Below are positions 1 to 5,516 of a stretch of 5,706 nucleotides of DNA, piece by piece. Position numbers and translations under genes: made by a program. Every line of letters starts with the position of its first letter. Within the stretch, counting starts at the first letter, position 1. The stretch comes from Thermoleophilia bacterium. Its GTDB lineage: Bacteria; Actinomycetota; Thermoleophilia; Gaiellales; Gaiellaceae. Location: NCBI GenBank assembly GCA_025927435.1, contig JAICLM010000144.1:1-5706 (forward strand), given 5' to 3'. The notes under the pieces were generated by a model. The model had not been told where the DNA came from, did no database searches, and worked only from the letters and a program-made list of their open reading frames with translations.

Positions 1-637
1 CCCTTACGAGCGAGTCGACGAGGAGCTGCAGGCCGAGAGCGAGCGCGAACGCCTTGTGCGCCTGCTCGCCGCCGAAGGGGACGAGCTCGTCCTCCCGCCG
101 CAGTCCCGCGACGACGTCGCCCCAGGTGATCGCTCCCATCGACACGTCGGCGACGACCGGGTCGCCGCCGCTGCTGGGGATTCCGATCGCCAGCGGGTTC
201 GTGCCGGCGAGCTTCGCGCCACCGTCCGGATGGGCCAGCCGCCGTGGCGAGGTCGCCGTCAGGACGCCCACCAGACCGCTCTCGGCGAGCCGCCGCACGT
301 GGTGGCCGAGCATCCCGGTCGGGAACGTCCGCTCGCAGACGACGAGGCGCGCGGGCGCGGGCGGATGCTCGAGCTGCGCCCGCACCACCCGTCCGAGCAC
401 GAGGTAGCCGATCGCGCCGCGACCGTGCCAGCGTTGGAAGCCGTCACCCTCCTCGAGCAGCGCCGGCTCGGCCGAGGGGTCGTACCCCTCGAGCCCCTCG
501 AGCCACGGGATCCGTGCGTGACCGTGTCCCTGCTTGCCGCGCTGCTCGGCGCCGTCGAAGTGCGCCCACAGCTCCTGCGCATCGGCTTCGCCGAAGCCAA
601 GCGCGCGCAGCCGGGCCAGACCCTCGTCAGCGTCCAC
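1..637 (-). CDS. Divergent Ldh_2 (malate/L-lactate dehydrogenase) family oxidoreductase, C-terminus cut by window edge
   Basis: Likely an NAD(P)H-dependent oxidoreductase of the Ldh_2 family, which reduces 2-oxo or cyclic imino acids in the cytoplasm; the substrate cannot be read here. The window holds 212 codons from a GTG at 637 and no stop. Family landmarks appear in order: RGKQGHGHARIP at residues 33-44, aligning with the family's RGHDSHGVxRLP, so His38 is the candidate catalytic histidine; GTNPLAIGIP at 145-154; VADVSMG at 162-168, matching the usual LDMATS with Asp164; and FGGEQAHKAFALAL near 188-201, matching FGGxKGYGLAL. The residue before His38 is Gly where the family usually has Ser. 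The stretch between 168 and 187 is much shorter than usual. The GTG overlaps the upstream phosphatase gene by 11 nt and has GAGG at 645-642, spaced rather tightly. It is the last visible gene of a four-gene run. Family assignment is fairly sure; activity is not. Confidence 0.8.
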   Translation of the reverse strand, partial: MDADEGLARLRALGFGEADAQELWAHFDGAEQRGKQGHGHARIPWLEGLEGYDPSAEPALLEEGDGFQRWHGRGAIGYLVLGRVVRAQLEHPPAPARLVVCERTFPTGMLGHHVRRLAESGLVGVLTATSPRRLAHPDGGAKLAGTNPLAIGIPSSGGDPVVADVSMGAITWGDVVAGLRREDELVPFGGEQAHKAFALALGLQLLVDSLVR

Positions 638-1391
638 GAGACCTCGTGGCGATGAGGCTCGCGACGCCGGCAGCACCCGCAGCGACGAGCGCAGGCGAGA
701 TACGCCGGCGCGCCGCATGCGGATAGGCGCGCCCGCTGAACTCGAGCACCGGCCAGCCGCGATCCCTCGCGACCCGCCGCAACGGGCGGTCCGGATTGAC
801 CGCCACCGGATGGCCGACGACCTCCAGGAACGGAAGGTCGGTGTGGCTGTCGGAGTACGCAGTGCAGGTAGCGAGGTCGAAGCCCTTCTCCTCCGCAACC
901 GCACGCACGCAGTCCGCCTTGGCCCCGGCATGCAGCGCCCTCGATGCGCGACCGGTGTAGCGGCCGTCCTGTACTTCGCAGATCGTGCCGAGTGCGCCGT
1001 CGAAGCCGAGATCGTCGGCGATTGTCTCCACTATCTCCTGCAACGTGGCCGACACGACGTAGACGCGCTCGCCCCGCTCGCGGTGGCGCTCGACGAGTCC
1101 CAGCGGCTCGGCGTAGACGAGCGGACGGAGCACCGGCTCCATCGCGGCGGCGACGAGCTCGCGCAGCTCTTCGGGCCGATAGCCGGCGAGGATCCGAAGC
1201 CCGTCCTCCGCTCCCCGGCGCACCGCCTCGTGGCTCGCGCCGCGCGCTACGAAGAGCAGCTGCCAGGCCGCCGCCTGCAGGAGCTGGCGGCGCGAGATCA
1301 GGCCACGCTCGCGGAACGAGCCGGCGAGCGCCAGGGCCGAGGACCGGCGCAGGAGCGTCCGGTCGAGGTCGAAGAAGGCAGCGGCAGGCAC
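627..1391 (-). CDS. HAD-superfamily subfamily IB phosphatase (SerB-like)
   Basis: A 254-residue HAD-type phosphohydrolase. All four HAD motifs are visible: FFDLDRTL at 6-13 (nucleophile Asp8, general acid/base Asp10), VVSAT at 112-116 (Ser114), the motif III lysine in GAKAD (Lys158), and YSDSHTDLP at 179-187 (Asp181 and Asp185, metal binding). The helical cap lies between about residues 14 and 95, as in phosphoserine phosphatase relatives, and the protein resembles the HAD-IB group that includes CicA-like proteins. The substrate is unknown; a small phosphomonoester is likely. Residues 231-249 form a hydrophobic Ala/Gly-rich stretch followed by TRSRGR, possibly a C-terminal membrane tail. The start is GTG, 4 nt after the stop of the NTF2-like gene and immediately before motif I, so a later start would destroy the enzyme. 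Its own stop lies inside the Ldh_2 gene. Confidence 0.9.
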   Translation of the reverse strand: MPAAAFFDLDRTLLRRSSALALAGSFRERGLISRRQLLQAAAWQLLFVARGASHEAVRRGAEDGLRILAGYRPEELRELVAAAMEPVLRPLVYAEPLGLVERHRERGERVYVVSATLQEIVETIADDLGFDGALGTICEVQDGRYTGRASRALHAGAKADCVRAVAEEKGFDLATCTAYSDSHTDLPFLEVVGHPVAVNPDRPLRRVARDRGWPVLEFSGRAYPHAARRRISPALVAAGAAGVASLIATRSRGR

Positions 1392-1395
1392 CGCG

Positions 1396-1782
1396 TCACG
1401 GCGTGAGGCCCGCGGCGGTCATCGCCGCCTCGCGCCGCGGGTAATCCTGGATCCGCACGATCTTCCCGTTCCGGACCTCGACGATCTGGAACAGCCGCGG
1501 GATGAACCCCTTGGCGCCGAGCCGCTCGAGCCGCTTCCCCTTCATCTGGATCACGACCCGATCGCCGAGCTCGATCGTCTGGCCCGGCCGCAGCTTGTTG
1601 GCGCCTCCCGCCCGCCACATCAGCGTCTTGAGGACGGCTTCGCCGTCGCGGCAGGGATTCCAGGTGCCCTCGCTCGCCGGATGCCACGTCGCGTCCTCCG
1701 CGATCAGCGGCTCGAGCTGACGGCGATCCCCGCGGCGCGCGTGGCCGTAGGCCAGCTTCACCGTCTCCAGCGTCGTGCTCAT
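1396..1782 (-). CDS. NTF2/SnoaL-like small protein
   Basis: A 128-residue protein of the NTF2-like alpha+beta barrel superfamily. The N-terminal helix (TLETVKLAYGHARRGD, residues 4-19) and LIAEDATWHP at 26-35 match the opening of SnoaL-type domains. The strand pair FQIVEVRNGKIVRIQDY at 98-114 is the typical closing hairpin of this fold. Length fits the family (about 110-140). Members range from polyketide cyclases and ketosteroid isomerases to non-enzymatic ligand binders, and the pocket residues visible do not settle which applies. It starts with ATG in an ATGA overlap with the stop of the upstream mrp gene and is followed after 4 nt by the HAD phosphatase, so it is very probably co-translated with both. 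No signal peptide is visible, so it should be cytoplasmic. Confidence 0.85.
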   Translation of the reverse strand: MSTTLETVKLAYGHARRGDRRQLEPLIAEDATWHPASEGTWNPCRDGEAVLKTLMWRAGGANKLRPGQTIELGDRVVIQMKGKRLERLGAKGFIPRLFQIVEVRNGKIVRIQDYPRREAAMTAAGLTP

Positions 1783-2861
1783 CCCACGAGCGGCAGGGAC
1801 TTGACGATCCCCGGCCCCGGGGCGCGGCGCAGCGCCTCGATCTCCTGTGCGATCGCGACGATCGCCTGGGCGGACTCCGAGTCCGGCTGAGCCGAGACAA
1901 CAGGCGCGCCCGCGTCCCCCTGCTCCCGCAGTGCGGGATCGAGCGGCACCGTGCCGAGCAGCGGCACGCCGAGCTCAGCGGCGAGCTCCTCACCGCCGCC
2001 GCTCCCGAAGACGTCGCCGGACATGTTCTCGACCACGCCCAGGAGGCGCATGTTCGTCTTCTGCGCCATCGCGGCGGCGCGCGCCGCGACGTCCTGCGCG
2101 AGCTTCTGGGGCGTCGTCACGACGACGACCTCGGCGCGCGGCAGCAGCTGGCCGAGCGAGATGGAGACGTCGCCCGTGCCCGGGGGCATGTCGACGACGA
2201 GCACGTCGATCTCCCCCCAGTGGACGTCGGTCAGGAACTGCTCGAGGGCGCGGTGGAGCATCGGCCCTCGCCACATCACGGGCTCGCTGCTGGTCTCGAG
2301 GAAGAAGCCGATCGACATCAGCTTCAGGTCGTCCTTCACCGGCGGGACGATCAGCTCGTCCACCGCGACCGGCCGCTGCCGGATGCCGAGGATGTGCGGG
2401 ATCGAGTGGCCGTAAATGTCGGCGTCGAGCACCCCGACGCGCTGGCCGTCCTGCGAGAGAGCGACCGCGAGGTTCGCGGCGAGCGACGACTTCCCGACAC
2501 CGCCCTTGCCGCTGGCGACCGCGAGCACGCGGCAGTCGTGCGGCAGCCGGATCACACCCTCCCGCTCGGGCGCGCCACCGCGCAGCTTCTGCGTCAGCGC
2601 CTGCCGCTCCTCCGGCGTCATCACGTCGAACGACAACTCGACCCCCGTCACACCGGCGACGCCTGCAAGTGCCTGCTCCACCTGCTGCTCGAACGAGTCG
2701 CGCAGCGGGCAGCCCGCGACCGTGAGGACGATCGTGAATGCGACCACACCGTCGTGGATCTCGACGTCGCGCACCATGTCGAGCTCGGTGACCGGACGCC
2801 GGAGCTCCGGATCGATCACCTGCTCGAGCGCTTTCAGAACCTCGTCGCGATTGACCTCCAC
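1779..2861 (-). CDS. mrp: Mrp/ApbC-family P-loop ATPase, iron-sulfur cluster carrier
   Basis: A cytoplasmic ATPase of the Mrp/NBP35/ApbC family, which binds and passes on Fe-S clusters. From a GTG at 2861 it is 360 residues. The N-terminal MIP18 (DUF59) domain spans about 1-82, with VIDPEL at 15-20 and the conserved cysteine in GCP (Cys51). The MinD-like ATPase domain follows: deviant Walker A GKGGVGKSS at 118-126 with signature Lys119 and Lys124, DADIYGHS at 146-153, Walker B DMPPGTGD at 224-231, and TPQKLAQDVA at 250-259. The frame stays open upstream to 3305, but that extension is Arg/Pro/Ser-rich, lies antisense to two other genes and has no family match, so I chose GTG 2861; AGGAG lies at 2879-2875, 13 nt before it. 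The usual CxxC after VENMS is absent, leaving only Cys51 and Cys110. First gene of the minus-strand run; its stop overlaps the next start as ATGA. Confidence 0.93.
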   Translation of the reverse strand: MEVNRDEVLKALEQVIDPELRRPVTELDMVRDVEIHDGVVAFTIVLTVAGCPLRDSFEQQVEQALAGVAGVTGVELSFDVMTPEERQALTQKLRGGAPEREGVIRLPHDCRVLAVASGKGGVGKSSLAANLAVALSQDGQRVGVLDADIYGHSIPHILGIRQRPVAVDELIVPPVKDDLKLMSIGFFLETSSEPVMWRGPMLHRALEQFLTDVHWGEIDVLVVDMPPGTGDVSISLGQLLPRAEVVVVTTPQKLAQDVAARAAAMAQKTNMRLLGVVENMSGDVFGSGGGEELAAELGVPLLGTVPLDPALREQGDAGAPVVSAQPDSESAQAIVAIAQEIEALRRAPGPGIVKSLPLVG

Positions 2862-2869
2862 GCGCCGAG

Positions 2870-2882
2870 CGTAGCTCCTACG
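2870..2882. repeat. Short inverted repeat in the divergent intergenic gap
   Basis: CGTAG and CTACG arms of 5 bp flank a 3-nt centre. The element covers most of the 20 bp between the mrp start and the first possible start of the plus-strand group. In the mrp transcript it would read CGTAG-GAG-CTACG, so the loop carries part of the AGGAG Shine-Dalgarno-like sequence. It could be a small operator or an RNA hairpin over the ribosome binding site, but a match this short may be chance in GC-rich DNA. I see no convincing -35/-10 pair here on either strand. Confidence 0.3.
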
Positions 2883-3253
2883 TGCCCGGCTCAGGTGCCT
2901 CGTACCGGCCGCGTCCGGTGCGCCCGGATCCGTCCGGTCGCCACGGCCTCGTCGAGCGCACGGCGCAACCGGCCCGGATCGCCCTCGGCTGCCGGGTCTT
3001 CGGTCACCGCTTCCGCTTCCGGGCCGAGGGCGCGACGATGACCTGGGCCTGCGAGCGCGGTTGCGGCGCCGGCGGCGCGAAGGAGTACCCGACTGCGGAG
3101 GAGGCCGCCCGCTACGCCAGGGCCTTCGACAGGGAGGACCGCTCGGAGGTCGGCCGGCGCGCTCCGCTGCTCGGCATGTTCCCGCTGCGGCTGTGGTGGA
3201 CTTTGCGTCGCCGGGAGGAGCGCGCGCGCGCACGGCGAAGCGCTCGCCCGTGA
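2882..3253 (+). CDS. Small putative zinc-binding protein, family not named
   Basis: A 123-residue protein when read from GTG 2882. The convincing part starts near residue 35: Cys37 and His42 (GCRVFGHRFRF), then Cys57 and Cys61 (WACERGCG) could form a one-zinc ribbon. A charged segment with YPTAEEAARYARAFDRED at 69-86 follows, then a Trp-containing APLLGMFPLRLWWTLRRR at 94-111. I recall similar uncharacterised short proteins from Thermoleophilia but cannot name a family or function. The first 34 residues are Pro/Arg-rich without pattern, so the true start may be GTG 2918 or later; starting at 2882 leaves only 20 bp to the divergent mrp start. No clear ribosome binding site precedes either GTG. 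Its TGA overlaps the next gene's GTG (GTGA), indicating coupling to the membrane protein downstream. Confidence 0.7.
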   Translation: MPGSGASYRPRPVRPDPSGRHGLVERTAQPARIALGCRVFGHRFRFRAEGATMTWACERGCGAGGAKEYPTAEEAARYARAFDREDRSEVGRRAPLLGMFPLRLWWTLRRREERARARRSARP

Positions 3254-3891
3254 CTTCGGAATCCGGAAGCTGGCCGCTACTCGACGAGCGCCGTCCGTTC
3301 GCCACGCCGGGCTACGAGCGGCGCCGCAGCCGCAAGCTGCCGCGCTCGGCGTGGTTGCTCACGGCTCTCGCCTTCCTCTGCGGCGGCCTCGTCAGCGCGG
3401 CCGCGTTCTCGATCGGCTGGCGCCACCAGGCGCAGCGCGACACAGCCGCGCGAACCGCACTCGCGGCCGCTACCGCGCGCACGCACCGGCTCGAGCGGAG
3501 GATCGGCGCGTTGCGGGCCTCGCTGGCGAGTGCGCGTGCCGCGGCAGCGTCGGCCGCCGCGACCGAGAGGGCCCTCGTTCGTGCCGGCACCCGGGTCAGG
3601 GCCGACGCCGGCGCCACGAACGGCAGCGCCACCGCGATCTCCTCCGGGGCCGGCTCGCTCAGCACCGTCGCCTCCCGGATCGGGAACGAGCTGAAGACCC
3701 TCGACACGTACCTGACGACGACGCCGCCGGACCAGCTCGATTCCGGCTACATCGCGAGCCAGGCGGCGTACGTCGGCCGACAGCTGACACGGCTGCAGAG
3801 CGACGCCGGGGCCCTCGGCAGCTCGGTCGAGAGGTTCGAGGCGGGGATCCGCACCCTCAGGGCAGATGCGTTCGCGCTGACAACCCGCTGA
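3250..3891 (+). CDS. Single-pass membrane protein with coiled coil, unknown function
   Basis: A 213-residue protein read from GTG 3250, which overlaps the preceding stop as GTGA; the frame is open further upstream, but that stretch is the preceding gene in another frame. Residues 1-32 are polar with a basic patch (YERRRSRKLPR at 22-32). Residues 33-57 form one hydrophobic membrane segment. By the positive-inside rule the N-terminus is cytoplasmic and the rest is outside. Residues 58-115 are Ala/Arg/Leu-rich with coiled-coil character (THRLERRIGALRASLASA). A Gly/Ser/Ala linker follows at about 118-140, then a second helical part to the C-terminus containing TLDTYLTTTPPDQLDSGY. No catalytic motif or cysteine-rich domain is seen. 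I do not recognise a family. The architecture suggests an envelope-anchored structural or sensor-like partner, but nothing shows what it contacts. Confidence 0.75.
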   Translation: MTSESGSWPLLDERRPFATPGYERRRSRKLPRSAWLLTALAFLCGGLVSAAAFSIGWRHQAQRDTAARTALAAATARTHRLERRIGALRASLASARAAAASAAATERALVRAGTRVRADAGATNGSATAISSGAGSLSTVASRIGNELKTLDTYLTTTPPDQLDSGYIASQAAYVGRQLTRLQSDAGALGSSVERFEAGIRTLRADAFALTTR

Positions 3892-3935
3892 ATCCTCACA
3901 CAGTCCTTGCCTTTTTCGGGCACGCTTTGTCACCT
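3892..3935 (+). promoter_or_regulatory. AT-richer 44-bp leader of the secreted-protein gene
   Basis: This short gap is about half A+T, far more than its surroundings, and contains a T-run (CCTTTTTCGG) and TTGCCT at 3907-3912. It is the only place where a separate promoter for the secreted protein could sit close to its start. I cannot match a -35/-10 pair with normal spacing, and no purine-rich ribosome binding site precedes the ATG at 3936. The promoter reading is inferred from position and composition only. Confidence 0.25.
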
Positions 3936-5516
3936 ATGAGCGGAATCGTGGGGCGCTCGATCAGGATCCTCGTACTCGCCTCCCTGGCGGCCGCCGTCAC
4001 GGCAGCGAGCGGCGCCGCCGCGCGCCCGGCTCGGACACCGATCCTCGGCGTCGTCCCGCACTCACCACACCTGGCGGTGGCGCCGCACATGCGGTCGAAG
4101 GCGATCCACCCCGCGGGCCCGACGACGCTCACGTTCGATGCGAGCTACCAGACCGTGATCGACCGCTACTTCGCAGACGTCGCCCATGACAGCGGCGGAG
4201 CCGCCAATGTCTACTCGGTCGCCACGCAGTACACCGATAGCTCCGGCCCCATCCAGTACGAGTCCACGTTCGGCGGCTCATACGTCAGCCACGATTCCTT
4301 GCCGGCGAGCGTCTGCGACGACGGTCTCAACGCGTACTGCCTCACCGACCAGCAGTTGCAGGACGAGATCCAGAGCGCGCTCACGGCCAAGGGCTGGCGT
4401 GGCGGCCTGGACCACATCTTCTTCCTCCTCACACCCAACGGCGTCGGGTCGTGCTTCACCCAGCTCGGTCAGTGCTCGACGGACACGTTCTGCGCGTACC
4501 ACAGCGCCTTCGGTTCGAGCAGCCTTCCCGTGATCTACGCGAACGAGCCGTACGAGGCGCCGATGCCGGGCTGTACCGACTCGACTCAGGGCTTCCCGAA
4601 CGACTTCGACGGTGACACGACCATCAACACGATCAGCCACGAGCACAACGAGGCGATCACGGATCCCCTCGGCGACGGCTGGCTGGCGAGCGACGGGAAC
4701 GAGAACGGCGACCTCTGCGCGTACGGGTTCGGAACCCAGACCAACCCCGGCCCCCAGGCCTACAACCAGGTGATCAACGGCCACCACTACGACCTGCAGC
4801 AGGAGTACAGCAACGAGAACGCCGGCTGCATCCAGCACACCGGCGGCACTCCCACGGCACCGACGATCGGCCACGGCCCGCTCCTATACGGCGGTGGCCC
4901 TGTGATGCACACGAATACGACGTACGTGATCTACTGGCTGCCCACGGCTCGCAACACGAGCCGTCCGGTCGTGAGCGGCACGACCGCCGTGACCAAGACC
5001 CTCGCGACCACGACGGGCTCGTGGGCCCTCGGCGGAGCCCCCTTCTCGTATCAGTGGCAGCGCTGTTCCGCGACCGGGACGAGTTGCGTCGACATCCCGG
5101 GCGCCACGGCCGCCACGTACAAGCTGACGGCCGCCGACGGTGGCCACGTCATGCGCTCGACGGTGCGCGCCAGGAACGTGAACGGCGCCTCGCAGCCCGC
5201 AGCGTCCACGGGCAGCAGTGCCGTGATCGACGTCCCGGCCGTGACCAGGGCGCCGCACGTCTCGGGCCGCGCGAGGGTCGGCAAGAAGCTCTCGGGCAGT
5301 CACGGGGCGTGGACGTTCTCGCCGAGCTATCGCTACCAGTGGCTGCGCTGCAACGCGCGCGGCGCGAAGTGCTCGCGCATCCGCAAGGCGACGCACCCGA
5401 CGTACAAGCTCACTCGCCGCGATCTCCGGCACCGGCTGCGGCTTCGCGTTACGGCCCTCAACGCCGCGGGCAGCATGGTCGCCACGTCGGCGGCCAGTGC
5501 GCGCGTCGGCCGCTAG
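3936..5516 (+). CDS. Secreted EXORDIUM/Phi-1-like HExxE domain protein with two C-terminal Ig-like repeats
   Basis: A 526-residue exported protein. Residues 1-29 are a signal peptide: Arg7 and Arg10, hydrophobic ILVLASLAAAVTAA, then GAAA before the likely cleavage site. The domain at about 62-300 carries SVATQYTD (94-101), LTPNGVGSCF (165-174), YANEPY (201-206), SHEHNEAITDP (234-244), and ENGDLC (256-261). The last two match the HELxE...TxP and EIxDxC signatures of plant EXORDIUM/Phi-1 proteins. His235, Glu236 and Glu239 form an HExxE site that could bind metal, so peptidase activity is possible but unproven. The domain has eight cysteines (127, 135, 173, 180, 186, 213, 261, 298), suiting disulfides outside the cell. 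A GGGPVMHTNTTYVIYWLP segment sits at 319-336, after this domain. Two Ig-like repeats follow (343-431, 438-526). I chose ATG 3936 because the signal peptide begins there. It is convergent with the DUF72 gene. The extracellular location is well supported; the role is not. Confidence 0.88.
   Translation: MSGIVGRSIRILVLASLAAAVTAASGAAARPARTPILGVVPHSPHLAVAPHMRSKAIHPAGPTTLTFDASYQTVIDRYFADVAHDSGGAANVYSVATQYTDSSGPIQYESTFGGSYVSHDSLPASVCDDGLNAYCLTDQQLQDEIQSALTAKGWRGGLDHIFFLLTPNGVGSCFTQLGQCSTDTFCAYHSAFGSSSLPVIYANEPYEAPMPGCTDSTQGFPNDFDGDTTINTISHEHNEAITDPLGDGWLASDGNENGDLCAYGFGTQTNPGPQAYNQVINGHHYDLQQEYSNENAGCIQHTGGTPTAPTIGHGPLLYGGGPVMHTNTTYVIYWLPTARNTSRPVVSGTTAVTKTLATTTGSWALGGAPFSYQWQRCSATGTSCVDIPGATAATYKLTAADGGHVMRSTVRARNVNGASQPAASTGSSAVIDVPAVTRAPHVSGRARVGKKLSGSHGAWTFSPSYRYQWLRCNARGAKCSRIRKATHPTYKLTRRDLRHRLRLRVTALNAAGSMVATSAASARVGR
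4962..5228 (+). repeat. Ig-like repeat 1 of the secreted protein
   Basis: This encodes residues 343-431. The pattern is PVVSG, then TGSW, FSYQWQRC, C-x6-C (Cys377 and Cys384), IPGATAATYKLTAAD, and ARNVNGAS. It is a beta-sandwich-type repeat common on exported proteins of Solirubrobacter-like actinobacteria, usually thought to act as a spacer or in adhesion. The two cysteines are spaced as in repeat 2 and probably pair. Confidence 0.75.
5247..5513 (+). repeat. Ig-like repeat 2 of the secreted protein
   Basis: This encodes residues 438-526 and aligns with repeat 1 block by block: HVSG, HGAW, YRYQWLRC, C-x6-C (Cys472 and Cys479), ATHPTYKLTRRD, and ALNAAGS. It is far more basic than repeat 1 (many Arg and Lys), so the two copies have diverged. 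The C-terminal end SARVGR lacks a sorting signal or membrane anchor, so the protein should be released or held non-covalently. Confidence 0.75.

Noticed and set aside
485..502. Two tandem copies of CCCCTCGAG
   Set aside because: They encode part of a repeated LEG in the Ldh_2 protein; two 9-bp copies inside a gene fit codon bias or slippage and suggest no separate function.
56..1406. Long plus-strand open frames opposite the minus-strand genes
   Set aside because: Their translations are Arg/Ala/Pro-rich shadows with no motif, while the minus strand carries clear Ldh_2 and HAD signatures across the same bases.
2862..3305. Upstream extension of the mrp frame that would give a 508-residue protein
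   Set aside because: The extension is Arg/Pro/Ser-rich with no domain, lies antisense to two plausible genes, and the MIP18 domain begins naturally at GTG 2861.
3351..3935. Upstream extension of the secreted-protein frame that would give a 721-residue protein
   Set aside because: It overlaps the membrane protein gene in another frame, reads as Arg-rich low-complexity sequence, and would bury the signal peptide that begins at ATG 3936.
3901..3935. TTGCCT and CTTTGT as a -35/-10 pair before the secreted-protein gene
   Set aside because: The spacing is only 12 bp and the second box is a poor match, so I kept only a low-confidence leader region.
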